Numbered from the stretch's first letter, positions 24,798 through 37,706 are shown. The stretch: 64,000 bases of DNA from Gentiana macrophylla (GCA_026214975.1 JAOBSW010001084.1:124001-188000); one strand, 5' to 3'. Numbers and translations: made by a program. Notes: generated from the letters alone by a model not told the origin.

Positions 24798-25721
24798 TTA
24801 ATTCTTTAAAAGCTCTTTCACACTGGGGGTGAAAACAAATTTCACATCCTCTCTTAAGAGAGTTGACAAAGGCTTGGCTATCTTAGAAAAGTCTTTAATG
24901 AACCGCCTATAGAATCCAACATGACCCAAGAATCCTCTTACTTCTCTTACATTTTTAGGGTATGTCATTTTTTCAATAGCTTTTACCTTCGCTTTGTCAA
25001 CCTCTATACCTTCCTTGGACACCTTGTGTCCAAGAACAATTCCTTCTTCCACCATTAGGTGGCACTTCTCCCAATTTAAGACTAAGTCCTTCTCTATGCA
25101 CCGGGACAGAACTTTATCAAGATTGTGTAAACAGTGGTCGAAACTGTCCCCGAATACAGAGAAGTCATCCATAAAAATTTCCATCACCTTCTCCACTAAA
25201 CCATTGAAGATAGCCAGCATACATCTTTGAAATGTAGCCGGTGCATTGCAGAGACCAAATGGCATCCTTCGGTAAGCGAAGGTACCGGAGGGACAGGTGA
25301 AGGTAGTCTTTTCTTGATCAGTGGGGTCGATAGCTATCTGAAAGTATCCAGAATAGCCATCCAAAAAACAATAAAATTGCTTGCCACTAAGCCTCTCAAG
25401 GAGCTGGTCAATGAATGGCAAGGGAAAGTGGTCTTTTAGAGTTACCTCATTTAGTCTTCTGTAGTCGATGCAAACTCTATAACCAGTGACTTGTCGTAAG
25501 GCAATCTCTTCCCCCTTTTCATTCTTTTCAATAGTAATCCCTCCTTTCTTTGGCACCACCTGAGTGGGGCTCACCCATTCACTATCGGCTATTGGGTAGA
25601 TGATACCCATGTCAAGCAATTTGATGATTTCCTTCTTAACGATTTCCTGCATGTGAGGGTTTAGCCTTCTCTGAGGCTGTCGCACCTTCTTCGATCCCTC
25701 ATTGATCCCGATCTTATGCAT
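24798..25721 (-). pseudogene. Reverse transcriptase domain, long open frame of 307 codons
   Basis: This is the longest open frame in the window and the best preserved part of pol. From the first in-frame Met, visible motifs are SPTQVVPKKGG (residues 51-61), YRVCIDYRRLN (81-91), the first catalytic aspartate in CFLDGYSGYFQI (118-129), RRMPFGLCNAPATFQRCM (141-158) and the catalytic FMDDFSVFG (183-191). GFLGHVGFYRRFIKDFSKIA (233-252) marks the connection region. The F-M-D-D form and the TFAYRRMPFGLCNAPATF wording are typical of Athila-type RT. The frame has no stop through the domain. It opens just after a frame change at 25661-25721 and closes before RNase H. The full pol polyprotein is therefore broken on both sides. 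Confidence 0.93.
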
Positions 25722-25909
25722 ACTGAGATATCGTGGCTTATCCCCTTAATATCTCCCACTTGCCAACCAAAGGCGAGGATATTATCTTGCAGCACTTTGA
25801 TAAGCTTTTCTTCCTCCTTCGGTTCTAACTTAGATGAAATGATCAAAGGGAGCTTATCACCGTCCCTCAGAAAAATGTATTTCAAGTGTTGAGGCAAGGG
25901 TTTCAACAC
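25661..25909 (-). pseudogene. Protease-RT linker of pol, frameshifted
   Basis: The open frame carries LKPLPQHLKYIFLRDGDKLP, then IISSKLEPKEEEKLIKVL and DIKGIS, the conserved stretch in front of RT in Athila-type pol. After SHDISVCIR it runs out of frame, and the RT frame begins in another phase at 25721. A frameshift must lie in the 60-bp overlap of the two frames. Confidence 0.85.
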
Positions 25910-25996
25910 TAAATCGACGGTGGCTTCTCCACACTTGGTCTCAATTTATCTCCTTAAGCTCTAGATCTCCAAGCTTATTATAAGGGCTATGAAGCA

Positions 25997-26605
25997 TCAT
26001 GGCCTCCCAGCAGACAGGGGCCTCATCTCCTTTTGCAAAACCGGGCATATCACCATGCCTCTCCTCATCTTCTTTCCTACCACCTCGTGGTAATCGTAAC
26101 TTTCCTTGTCAATCTCTTCTAAAAATTTTATCCACTCCTCATTAGTCCAAGTTGCAGATAGTTTATTGAATTCTTCCTCATCCCAACTACCCATGAACAC
26201 TTGTTTATCATACTCATCAGTGAAATCATCCTCAATAGCTAAACAAGTGTCACTGGACGGGTGCTTCACTGCATTGCCCACATTGAACTTTATGCTCTCA
26301 TCCTCCAAATGTAGGGTTGCTTCGCCACTGTAGGAATCTAGTAAGGCACGGGCAGTTGCAAGAAAAGGTCTTCCAAGGATCAAGGGGGTTTTCTCATCAT
26401 TGGTCATATCCATGATTACCCAATCAGCTGGGTATATGAAGTTCTTAACCTTGACCAATACATCTTCTACAATTCCCCTTGCATATTTCACACTTCTATC
26501 TGCAAGTTGAAGAGAAATAGGTTTAAGCGTAATAGATTGATCCAATCCAAGAGATTGGAAGATTGACGTAGACATCAGATTGATTGATGCTCCCGAATCA
26601 CACAA
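25997..26605 (-). pseudogene. Retropepsin (aspartic protease) domain of pol
   Basis: The protease cleaves the retrotransposon polyprotein. The frame opens at MCDSGASINLM, which carries the catalytic D-S-G-A at residues 3-6. The second conserved block is PLILGRPFLATARALLD at about residues 74-90, preceded by DWVIMDM. After about residue 120 the frame continues as an acidic linker (SWDEEEFNKLS to EEIDKESYDYHEV). The domain itself is open, but the frame is separated from the linker at 25909 by a break. Family identity is clear. Confidence 0.9.
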
Positions 26606-26755
26606 AACATTGTGGAAGTCCCTGTTCCCAATAGTACACGAAATCGTAGAATCTACGAGGGTCGTGGCACTTCACGGGAAGTTTAGTCTGGCTGATTCTT
26701 TGAGCATTCTCCATTCAATACTATGTGCTCGAGCTCTTGGAGCTTCTTTTCGAAC

Positions 26756-27266
26756 TTATCTGCGGCCCTTTATAAACTTTGTATACTTTGGCATTCCTAC
26801 CAAAAGATCAACTAATGGAATGTTTGCCTCAGTATTCTTGAGCAAGTCGATTATCTTCTTATACTCTTTATCGACTGTTAATGACAACTTGTTTTTGCTA
26901 GGTGGGTAAGGGAGATCAGCAAAGTCTTCCTCAGTAAAGTGCTTCTTTGCCGTCTTATCATTGATTGCTTTGTCTTCCCTATCCTTCCACCTCACATGCT
27001 TCTCGTAACTTAACTTAGAATCGACTTCTTCTCAGCAGATTCTCTTCATCATCGTAATTCTCAACTTTCACCTTTTCTTCTGAATTTTCTCTTTCACTTG
27101 GATCAATAGTAGTCCCAACATCCTTTCGAGGAGAACAAAGATCTTCCCCTCCTGCGTCTCGCTCACGGGAGGGGCTACTGCTTCCCTGGTTGGCCTGACC
27201 GCCAACCGCTTCCCACTCCTCGGTTTTATAGCATTCACTCATCTTGACCATAGTTCCATGGTGCAA
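26756..27266 (-). pseudogene. gag C-terminal region and gag-protease linker
   Basis: The 26756-26995 frame carries DLPYPPSKNKLSLTVDKEYK, then KIIDLLKNTEANIPLVDLL and GMPKYTKFIK. This corresponds to the segment between gag and protease in Athila-type elements, which usually ends in a MPxYxKFxKD motif. The 27015-27266 frame is charged and low in complexity, with no motif. The two are in different phases. Confidence 0.75.
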
Positions 27267-27604
27267 TGAGATCGGTGCAAGAATTCTCGGTCATTTTGGA
27301 CTGATTAACCCCTCGGGGTTCTTCTCAATAAAACTCGGCGGTGACCTTGAGGTCGACTTGCTTGTCGCCCGAAATTTGTCCCATTTGCACCTCCAAATTT
27401 CTCCTGTGATCGGTCGAGTGCTTAAAGCATTTGCCAATTGAGTGTTGGCCGTGATTTGCTCGCTCAACTTTTGTTCTAAGATCTGAAATGATTGATTTTG
27501 ATTTTTGCGGTGGATTGGTGTTCCATCTTTGGTCGATAGTTGGATTGAAAATTGCTTTGATTAGGCCTGGGGCCTGAAAATGATGGGGTTTGCTGCCCGG
27601 AAGG

Positions 27605-28773
27605 TCACTCCATCGGAAACCAGGTGGTTCCGGTTATAATTGAATCCTTGAGTGTTTTGATTTCGACCGAAGGTCGATAATTTTGAGAAGTGAATGTATT
27701 CACTTCTTCCGAATGCAACAATAGATGACATCGATGGAATGCGTGCCTCAACGGTATCGCAATTTTGGCAAACGACATTGTTTTGAACAGCTTTGACTGT
27801 GAGATCGGGTCAAGCGGCATTCATTACTACGATGGCCTTGGCCATGGCAATTGTCACACACAAGACTTTGAACATTCATTGCCGTCACTTGCTTCAGAGT
27901 GCGGCCAATCGAGCTTTTAGAGACGTGGTCTCATCTACCTCATACTTCCCCGCAAATGAGCTTTTTCGATTGGACGACCGCATAGGTAGGGGCATAATTA
28001 TACTTTGCAATATCTTCAAACAACATCCATCCTCATCGGTGTCTTTCTCGTAAATGCACCTCCAGCAGTAACTATTCACCATTCCTTAGTCAATTCGGTC
28101 AAACCACTTTGTAGAAAGTGTTGACCAATCTTTGTTTATCCAGCCCATGGTGGGGCACTTTCTCAAGAGAGTCTTAAATCGTCTCCACGCATCGTAAAAA
28201 GATTCCTTCTCGGATTGCACAAAAGTGAATATCGATTCGTAAGATGAGCCGTCTTTGCGTGTGGAAAGTAATCGGCTCAGAATTCTTTCTCCAACTCCTC
28301 CCACGAAGTAATGGATTCGATTGGTAAGGATTTATACCATTCTTTTGCTTCTCCTTCAATGAGAAAGGAAAGAGTTTCATTTTTCGTGGGCGTCCTCGGT
28401 GACCCTTTGATTAAAATAGTCCCGCACGATTCTAGAAATGAGTGAATATGATCGCAATGCGGGTCCTCAAAGTGGAAAATCCATGGAATGTGGAACCTCT
28501 CACCAGATTGATTAAAGAAGTTTTGAGTTCGAAATTATCAGCCGTGATTTCAGGAATCACGACCGCAGGATTAACTTTCACAATAGATGGCATGGCAAAG
28601 TCTGCCAATGTCCGTTGCTCTGCCATTTCTTCAACCTGGGCTCCTACTTGAGCTTCTCCCTCAACGTATCCTTCAGGATTGTTTCCTTCCGTGGTTCCTC
28701 GTCCGTTGGTCGGTGAGCCGGGCCAAGCGTCTGTTTGGTCGGCGATGGTTCGCTCTATCTCCGGATTATACAA
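27605..28773 (-). pseudogene. gag (capsid) of the Athila-like element, several frameshifts
   Basis: Gag forms the virus-like particle. The N-terminal frame (28432-28773) gives EQRTLADFAMPSIVKVNPAV and then ITADNFELKTSLINLV, the conserved start of the Athila/Tat capsid. The next recognisable part, LFPFSLKEK, is in another frame at 28174-28380. A third frame at 28086-28304 has FVQSEKESFYDAWRRFKTLL followed by RKCP, also a capsid signature. MVNSYCWRC at 27894-28082 is a weaker match to the end of the domain. At least three phase changes fall within 700 bp. Given the young LTRs, part of this may be consensus error. Confidence 0.85.
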
Positions 28774-29225
28774 AAGTGGTCCCCGTGAGTTCGAGTTTGC
28801 ATAAACTACGTTTGGGCACCAACACCTAAATCACGAGGTTTCGGATTTTATCCTTATGCTTCGCAGAGTGGGATTCACGAGAATCCATCACCCAACCTCA
28901 ATGATTGAAACGTGTTCCGTGTTTCTTTTCTCTCTTTCTCGGTAATTACCGAATCCACTCGGTATTTATCGAGAATTTTTTTAAATTTTTTTAATTTTTT
29001 TTTAGAATTAAAAAAGCTATACTAAAACAGCTCAAAACAGTCTAAGCAAGCGTAAAAGAAACAAAATACTATAAAACTAATACGAGCGAAAAATGAACTA
29101 AAAGAAAATATTTTTTTCTCTCTCGGTAATTACGAAAGATTTTTTTTTTTTTTTTTTTTTTTTAAGGTTTAAAACAGATAACTTAGTTGACAAAAAAACC
29201 GAAAGCGAAAATTTTCCGTGCCAAG
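28774..29225 (-). other. 5' untranslated leader of the Athila-like element
   Basis: This is the stretch between the primer-binding site and gag. It is AT-rich with T runs at 28977-29005 and 29140-29163. I see no other feature. Confidence 0.7.
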
Positions 29226-29242
29226 TCCCGGCAACGGCGCCA
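29226..29242 (-). promoter_or_regulatory. Primer-binding site, tRNA-Asp type
   Basis: The minus strand reads TGGCGCCGTTGCCGGGA, 6 nt from the 5' LTR. The plus strand therefore shows the 3' end of tRNA-Asp including CCA. This primer is usual for Athila-group elements. The match fits at least 16 nt. Confidence 0.9.
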
Positions 29243-29248
29243 AAAACT

Positions 29249-30983
29249 TGTTCGCGGTTTTATGCAAAGTAAAAGATAACAAGTAATAAAATAAAACCGA
29301 TGTCGACCCCAAGTGCGAAGGCTCGCGGCTATAGTGGTGAAACCGGATCGTATCCGAGGACTTTATCGAAAAAGAGTTTTTGCCTTCGATTTCTTTTATA
29401 AAGTTGATGATTATGATCTCGGATTTTCAATTAACAAACTAAGGTAGCAAGCGTGAAAATAAATAAAACTACGATAATAAAAATTTATAATTTAAAACAA
29501 CTAGAACGCACCGATGATCCACCACCCCACCGAAAATAACAAGAAAGACACATATTCATTCGTAAGTTCTTGGATTATTATCTCGCTAAAGAGGCATTTT
29601 CCCTTTCGGTTCATCGCCTTTTAATTAGTTCACCACTCTCGGTACAACTAAAGCATTTACGGATCAAAGATATGGATATAAATCCTAATCGACAACATTC
29701 ACCCTCAACTTACGTATGTTGGAAGAATATTATCATTCTCCTTCACGGTAATCTACGAATTTATCAACTATCGTATCTAAATTTGATTAGCATGCAACAT
29801 AAGTATAGATCATACAAATTGCACATAAACAATTCAAACATGAAGGAAGAACAAGAAACTCACTAGAACAAATGAAAACGAAATCCTTGTTTATTCCGGT
29901 GATGGTGGCTTCACAAAGGTGGTTCTAGCTTAGAGACCTTAGCCAATCATCCTCGATTATGATTTGTAATCGGGGCCGTAGCTCAAACATTACAACAAAG
30001 ATTACTATTCTAATTTATTCTCGGCATAACGCTTTCTGAGTATTTACATAAAAGGAGGAAAAGTAAAAGCTTGGCCAAAAGTGACCAAGGGAGGCGCCTT
30101 TATGTATGGAAATGAGGGAGTTCTTATAGGGAGAGTTGAGGGAGGTGTATAAGGAGAGGTTGTAGTTGAGGAGATATTTTTGGGAGAATATGCTAAGGAA
30201 TATTCTCAAGTTTGTTATAAGCATGTGGGAGGTGATAATGACTTTGCATGTGAAGGTGAGAGTCACTAAAATAGCATGTGGAGTTTGTTATGACTCATCA
30301 TCATCATCATTAAGGAGCACATGGAGTAACATGCATCAAACTTGGCCAAAATATCTCCGGTTCGTCCGTAATTCCAGCAGATTCGGTAAAAAATCATAAC
30401 TTGAGTTGTAGACCTCCGATTGACGTGATTCAAAATGCGTTGGAAAGCTCATTTTAGTATCTACAACTTTCGTCAAGAACTCTTCCCTGAAAATGCCTCT
30501 AAGTCGGGTAAAATTTCCATCGAAAAACAGGTTACGGTAGAAATCGTTGGAAAATATTGATCCGTTGATCTCGTAAACTCGTGGCATCTTCTTCTTTTCC
30601 TCAAAATCCATCTTTTAGGCCTCAAAATATAATGTTACGTGGCATATTTTGAAATACTTGATCACCAAGTTTGGGCGAATCGAATCGAGCTTTCTTTATT
30701 CGAATCGAGCTTTCTTCTTAATCTTCATCGATCTTCGTTTAAGCTCCTCATTTAACATGCAAGCGTCTACATTCATGATAACATCGTGCAAAATGTAACA
30801 TCTCATATTCAAAGATTTTTATCAATGAAACCACATAATTAACACAAATTTGCACTTAACCACTTTTAAAACTCATTTGCTCAATAATTCGATTAAACCC
30901 TTGATTTCTATGCAAATTATACGAATATGGAGGAAATTGTTATAAAATATAACATTAGAAATCGTATAAAATCACCCTAAACA
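29249..30983 (-). repeat. 5' LTR of the Athila-like element
   Basis: This 1,735-bp LTR, TGTTCGCGG to CCCTAAACA on the plus strand, pairs with 19000-20745. The 11-bp length difference is spread over several small indels. It should contain the promoter. A TATA-like CTATAAGAA stands on the minus strand at 30121-30129. Confidence 0.93.
30121..30129 (-). promoter_or_regulatory. TATA-like sequence in the 5' LTR
   Basis: CTATAAGAA on the minus strand, identical to the candidate in the other LTR. This is the copy placed to drive the element. Confidence 0.45.
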
Positions 30984-30988
30984 TGTTC
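30984..30988. repeat. Target site duplication, right copy (TGTTC)
   Basis: It matches 18995-18999. S904 resumes directly after it with CTCCGTACG, the continuation of the sequence left of the element. Confidence 0.92.
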
Positions 30989-33900
30989 CTCCGTACGCAG
31001 GGTCCAAAGACTTACGAAGTTATCCAATTTATCCGAACACCCACACATCGCGATATAGACTTGTGCATTACAAAGAATATTACGATGATTAGACTTTTAA
31101 CTACAAGCGAAATGCATCATATTAATTGCTAACTAGCCACATAAGTATTTTCAAGTAAGCTCTCTCACCTCTACTACTCTCTTTCCTAGACCACAAGACA
31201 CGGACAAGGTCCAAAGACTTACGAAGTTATCCACTTTATCCGAACACCCACACATCGCGATATAGACTTGTGCCTTACCAAGAATATTACGATGATTAGT
31301 CTTTTAACTACAAACGTACGTCTGTTGTAATTGTTAACTAGCCACATAAGTATTTTCACGTAAGCTCCCTCACCTCTACTACTCTCTTTCAAGAATGTTA
31401 CGATGATTAGTCTTTTAACTACAAACGTACGTCTGTTATTAATTCTTAACAAGCCACATAAGTATTTTCAAGTGAGCTCTCTCACCTCTACTACTCTCTT
31501 TCCAATACCACAAGACACGGCCAAGGCCTAGCACATACACAAACATTGAGGTATGATAACATTTATAATGGGCCTGGCCTAGTTACAAACAACCCGGCCC
31601 AGTGGGCCCATATATCATCAACAACTACAAGGTAGCTTACAACATACGATGCCCAGGGCACTACGCATGGTGCAACTCACCATAAAGTATCTGTGTGCAA
31701 CATATTGGCGGATCACACCAATATCAACGGGTGAAAACCTGATAGTGTACACGCTCGGTGCAGTCCCTCCGTACGTAGGGTCTCGGACTTACGGGGTGGT
31801 GTTCCTCCGTACGTAGGGTCCAAAGACTTACGAAGTTATCCACTTTATCCGAACGCCCACACATCGCGATATAGACTTGTGCCTTACCAAGAATATTACG
31901 ATGATTAGTCTTTTAACTACACACGTACGTCTGTTATTAATTGTTAACTAGCCACATAAGTATTTTCAAGTATGCTCCCTCACCTCTACTACTCTCTTTC
32001 CTAGACCACAAGACACGGACAAGGCCTAGCACATAAACAAACACAGAGGAATGCTAAAACTTATAATGGGCTGGACGAGTTACAAACAACCCGGCCCGGT
32101 GGGCCCATATATCATCAACAACAACAAGGTAGCTTACAACATACGATAAATGATGCCCAAAATGAAAGTTAAACAACAAATCTTACAAAGCCTTAAAGAA
32201 AGTACGACGCTTGTCTTGATATTGAAATAACAACATAGTTTGATACATCTTATAATAAATGAAACGGAAAACATCAAGTGAAACTTGGACTCAAACATCG
32301 TCCCCAAAGTCATCATCCATCACATGCTCAACATGTTTGTCTTCTCACCCCAAAAACATGCAACAAAACATGAAATTGAGGTAAGTAAAAAGTACTTAGC
32401 AAGATTAAGAAGCTAAAATATAATTAAATCTTACAACGAAAGGTTCATAATTTATTAAGTTATCTTTGTGAGACCGACTCAAACTTTAGGGATCACTTCA
32501 TGCTCATCAACATGTCATGATTATTGGGTTGTAGCGTAGCTTATCTTTGTTACATCATCATTCAAGGGCACTACGCATGGTGCAACTCACGATAAAGTAT
32601 CTGTGTGCAACATATTGGCAGATCACACCAATATCAACGGGTGAAAACCTGATAGTGCACACGCTCGGTGCAGTCCCTCCGTACATAGGGTCTCGGACTT
32701 ACGGGGTGGTGTTCCTCCGTACGGAGGGTCCAAAGACTTACGAAGTTATCCACTTTATCCGAACGCCCACACATCGCGATCTAGACTTGTGCCTTACCAA
32801 GAATGTTTCGATGTTTAGTCTTTTAACTACACACGTACATCTGTTATTAATTGTTAACTTGCAACCTAAGTATTTTCAAGTAAGCTCTCTCACCTTTACT
32901 ACTCTCCTTCCTAGACCACAAGACATGGACAAGGCCTAGCACATACACAAACACAGAGGAATGCTAAAACTTATAATGGGCCTGGACCAGTTACAAACAA
33001 CCCGGCCCAGTGGGCCCATATATCATCAACAACAACAAGGTAGATTACAACATACGATGCCCAAAATGAAGGCCTGGCCCAGTTACGTGATGGATATGAT
33101 AAATTAAATCTTATCATACTTTTTACTTTGGAGTAGATTCAAACTTTTTGTATGTTTTATAAACGGACAACAAATCTTACAAAGCCTTAAAGAAAGTACG
33201 ATGCTTGTCTTGATATTGAAATAACAACATAGTTTGATACATCTTATAATAAATGAAACGGAAAACATCAAGTGAAACTTGGACTCAAACATCGTCCCCA
33301 AAGTCATCATCCATCACATGCTCAACATGTTCGTCTTCTCACCCCAAAAACATGCAACAAAACATGAAATTGAGGTAAGTAAAAAGTACTTAGCAAGATT
33401 AAGAAGCTAAAATATAATCAAATCTTACAATGAAAGGTTCATAATTTATTAAGTTATCTTTGTGAGACCGACTCAAACTTTAGGGATCACTTCATGCTCA
33501 TCAACATGTCATGATTAATGGTTTGTAGCATAGCTTATCTTTGTTACATCATCATTCAAGGGCACTACGCTTGGTGCTACTCACCATAAAGTATCCGTGT
33601 GCAACATATTGTCGGATCACACCAATATCAACGGGTGAAAACCTGATAGTGTACACGCTCGGTGCAGTCCCTCTGTACGTAGGGTCTCGGACTTACGGAG
33701 TGGTGTTCCTCCGTACGTAGGGTCCAAAGACTTACGAAGTTATCCACTTTATCCGAACACCCACACATCGCGATATAGACTTGTGCCTTACCAAGAATAT
33801 TACGATGATTAGTCTTTTAACTACAAACGTACGTCTGTTATTAATTGTTAACTAGCCACCTAAGTATTTTCACGTAAGCTCCCTCACCTCTACTACTCCC

Positions 33901-33993
33901 TTTCCTAGACCACAAGACACGGACAAGGCCTAGCACATACACAAACACTGAGGTATGATAACATTTATAATGGGCCTGGCCCAGTTACAAACG
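30989..33993 (-). repeat. S904 reverse run, right of the Athila-like element
   Basis: Reverse units with landmark copies near 32295 and 33290. At 31000-31510 the AGACTTACGAAGTTATCC to CTCTCTTTC segment is repeated three times in shortened form. Near 31650 the unit end is joined to GGGCACTACGC. A foreign segment of about 97 bp sits at about 33070-33167. Confidence 0.85.
33070..33167. other. Foreign segment of about 97 bp inside an S904 unit
   Basis: Normal units read AAAATGAAAGTTAAACAACAAATC. Here the sequence leaves after AAAATGAA and returns at GACAACAAATC. The first part (GGCCTGGCCCAGTTAC) is S904 from elsewhere in the unit. The rest (about 33092-33165) is AT-rich and I see no match to it elsewhere in the window. 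Confidence 0.6.
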
Positions 33994-36900
33994 TACGTGT
34001 ATAATTAAATCGTTGTAAGATTTAATTATATTTTAGCTTCTTAATCTTGCTAAGTACTTTTTACTTACCTCAATTTCATGTTTTGTTGCATGTTTTTGGG
34101 GTGAGAAGACGAACAGGTTGAGAATGTCATGGATGATGACTTTGGGGACGATGTTTGAGTCCAAGTTTCATAATGTTTCTTGTTTCATTTATTATAAGAT
34201 GTATCAAACTATGTTGTTAGTTCAATATTAAGACAAGCGTCGTACTTTCTTTAAGGCTTTTTAAGATTTTTTGTTTAACTTTCATTTTGGGCATCGTATG
34301 TTGTATGCTACCTTGTAGTTGTTGATGATATATGGGCCCACTGGGCCGGGTTGTTTGTAACTGGGCCAGGCCCATTATAACTTTTAGCATTCCTCTATGT
34401 TTGTGTATGTGCTAGGCCTTGTCCGTGTCTTGTGGTCTTGGAAAGAGAGTAGTAGAGGTGAGGGAGCTTACTTGAAAATACTTATGTGGCTAGTTAACAA
34501 TTAATAACAGACGTACGTTTGTACTTAAAAGACTAATCATCGTAATATTCTTGGTAAGGCACAAGTCTATATCGCGATGTGTGGGTGTTTGGATAAAGTG
34601 GATAACTTCGTAAGTCTTTGGACCCTACATACGGAGGAACACCTCCCGTATGTCCGAGACCCTACGTCACGGAGGGATCTGCACCGGCGTTTACACTATC
34701 GAGTTTTCACCCGTTGATATTGGTGTGATCCGCCAATATGTTGCACACAGATACTTTATGGTGAGTTGCACCATGCGTAGTGCCCTTGAATGATGATGTA
34801 ACAAAGATAAGCTATGCTACAAACCAATAATCACGACATGTTGATGAGCATGAAGTGATCCTTAAAGTTTGAGTCGGTCTCACAAAGATAACTTAATATA
34901 TTATGAACCTTTCGTTGTAAGATTTAATTATATTTTAGCTTCTTAATCTTGCTAAGTACTTTTTACTTACCTCAATTTCATGTTTTGTTGCATGTTTTTG
35001 GGGTGAGAAGACGAACAGGTTGAGCATGTGAATGACTTTGGGGACGATGTTTGAGTCCAAGTTTCACTTGATGTTTTCCGTTTCATTTATTATAAGATGT
35101 ATCAAACTATGTTGTTATTTCAATATCAAGACAAGCGTCGTACTTTCTTTAAGGCTTTGTAAGATTTGTTGTTTTACTTTCGTTTTGGGCATCGTATGTT
35201 GTATGCTACCTTGTAGTTGTTGATGATATATGGGCCCACTTGGGCCGGGTTGTTTTTAATGGGCCAGGCCCATTATAAATGTTATCATACCTCAATGTTT
35301 GTGTATGTGCTAGGCCTTGGCCGTGTCTTGTGGTCTAGGAAAGAGAGTAGTAGAGGTGAGGGAGCTTACGTGAAAATACTTAGGTGGCTAGTTAACAATT
35401 AATAACAGACGTATGTTTGTAGTTAAAGACTAATCATCGTAATATTCTTGGTAAGGCACAAGTCTATATCGCGATGTGTGGGTGTTCGGATAAAGTGGAT
35501 AACTTCGTAAGTCTTTGGACCTTACGTACGGAGGAACACCACCCCGTAAGTCCGAGACCCTACGTACGGAGGGACTGCACCGAGCGTGTACACTATCAGG
35601 TTTTCACCCGTTGATATTGGTGTGATCTGCCAATATGTTGCACACGGATACTTTATGGTGAGTAGCACCAAGCGTAGTGCCCTTGAATGATGATGTAACA
35701 TAGATAAGCTATGCTACAAACCAATAATCATGACATGTTGATGAGCATGAAGTGATCCCTAAAGTTTGAGTCGGTCTCACAAAGATAACTTAATATATTA
35801 TGAACCTTTCGTTGTAAGATTTAATTATATTTTAGATTCTTAATCTTGCTAAGTACTTTTTACTTACCTCAATTTCATGTTTTGTTGCATGTTTTTGGGT
35901 TGAGAAGACGAACATGTTGAGAATGTCATGGATGATGACTTAGGGGACGATGTTTGAGTCCGAGTTTCACCATGCGTAGTGCCCTTGAATGATGATGTAA
36001 CAAAGATAAGATATGCTACAAACCAATAATCATGACATGTTGATGAGCATGAAGTGATCCCTAAAGTTTGAGTCGGTCTCACAAAGATAACTTAATAAAT
36101 TATGAACCTTTCGTTGTAAGATTTAAATAACATTTAGCTTCTTAATCTTGCTAAGTACTTTTACTTACCTCAATTTCATGTTTTGTTGCATGTTTTTGGG
36201 GTGATAAGACTAAACGAGTTGAGCATGTGATGGATGATGACTTTGGGGACGATGTTTGAGTCCAAGTTTCACTTGATGTTTTCCGTTTCATTTATTATAA
36301 GATGTATCAAACTATGTTGTTAGTTCAATATCAAGACAAGCGTCGTACTTTCTTTAAGGCTTTGTAAGATTTTTGTTAAACTTTCTTTTGGGCATCGTAT
36401 GTTTAAGCTACCTTGTAGTTGTTGATGATATATGGGCCTTTGGGCCGGGTTGTTTGTAATTTGGTCCAGGCCCATTATATGTTTTAGCATTTCTCTATGT
36501 TTGTGTATGTGCTAGGCCTTGTCCGTGTCTTGTGGTCTAGGAAAGAGAGTAGTAGAGGTGAGGAGCTTACGTGAAAATACTTAGGTGGCTAGTTAACAAT
36601 TAATATGCAGACGTCGTGTGTAGCTAAAAGCTAAACATCGTAAAATTATTGGTAAGGCACAAGTCTAGATCGCGATGTGTGGGCGTTCAGATAAAGTGGA
36701 TAACCGTAAGTCATTGGACTCTACGTGCGGAGGAACCCTACCCCGTAAGTCCGAAACCCCTAGGCACGGAGGGATCGCACCGGCGTGTACACTATGGGGT
36801 TTTCCCCAATGGATATTGGTGTGATCCGCCAATATGTTGCACCACAGATACTTTATGGCTTAATCTTGCTAAGTACTTTTACTTACCTCAATTTCATGTT

Positions 36901-37706
36901 TTGTTGCATGTTTTTGGGGTGAGAAGGCAAACGAGTTGAGCATGTGATGGATGATGACTTTGGGGACGATGTTTGACTCCAAGTTTCACTTGATGTTTTC
37001 CGTTTCATTTATTATAAGATGTATCAAACTATGTTGTTATTTCAATATCAAGACAAGCGTCATACTTTCTTTAAGGCTTTGTAAGATTTGTATGTTAATT
37101 TTCATTTTGGGCATCGTATGTTGTATGCTACCTTGTATTTGTTGATGATATATGGGCCCATTGGGCCGGGTTGTTTTAAATGGTCAGGCCCATTATAAGT
37201 TTTAGCATTAAATCGGTGTTTGTGTATGTGCTAGGCCTTGTCCGTGTCTTGTGGTCTAGGAAAGAGAGTAGTAGAGGTGAGGGAGCTTACTTGAAAATAC
37301 TTATGTGGCTAGTTAACAATTAATAATAGACGTACGTTTGTAGTTATAAGACTAATCATCGTAACATTCTTGGTAAGGCACAAGTCTATATCGCGATGTG
37401 TGGGTGTTCGGATAAAGTGGATAACTTCATAAGTCTTTGGACCCTACGTACGGAGGAACACCACCCCGTAAGTCCGAGACCCTACGTACGGAGGGACTAC
37501 ACCAAGCGTGTACACTATCAGGTTTTCACCCGTTGATATTGGTGTGATCCGCCAATATGTTGCACACAGATACTTTATGGTGAGTTGCACCATGCGTAGT
37601 GCCCTTGAATGATGATGTAACAAAGATAAGCTATGCTACAAACCAAAAATCATGACATGTTGATGAGCATGAAGTGATCCCTAAAGTTTGAGTCGGTCTC
37701 ACAAAG
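33994..37706 (+). repeat. S904 forward run
   Basis: Forward units with landmarks near 34140, 35038, 35940, 36241 and 36960. It is entered by the recurrent TACGTGTATAATTAAATCG junction at 33979-34019. Around 35960 one unit is cut short (CCGAGTTTCACCATGCG). The 36852-36866 join (ACTTTATGG to CTTAATCTTGC) is the forward version of the short-subfamily deletion. The run ends where CACAAAG meets CAACCCGGCCC. Confidence 0.85.

Larger units (their letters stand above)
19000..30983 (-). mobile_element. Athila-like Ty3/gypsy LTR retrotransposon, structurally complete, coding region broken
   Basis: This 11,984-bp element lies on the minus strand and is nested in S904. It has two LTRs (19000-20745 and 29249-30983) starting TG and ending CA, a TGTTC target duplication, a tRNA-Asp type primer-binding site next to the high-coordinate LTR and a polypurine tract next to the low-coordinate LTR. 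The gene order on the minus strand is gag, protease, RT, RNase H, integrase, which is Ty3/gypsy order. Residue patterns in RT and gag together with the tRNA-Asp PBS point to the Athila branch. There is no chromodomain. The coding frames are broken at several places, so it could not make its own proteins as written. The LTRs look close to identical apart from small indels, which suggests a fairly recent insertion. Confidence 0.93.

Noticed and set aside
29226..29242. tRNA-Asp gene fragments at the CGGCAACGGCGCCA sites
   Set aside because: Only the last 16-18 nt are present, next to LTRs and including CCA. These are primer-binding sites, not tRNA genes.
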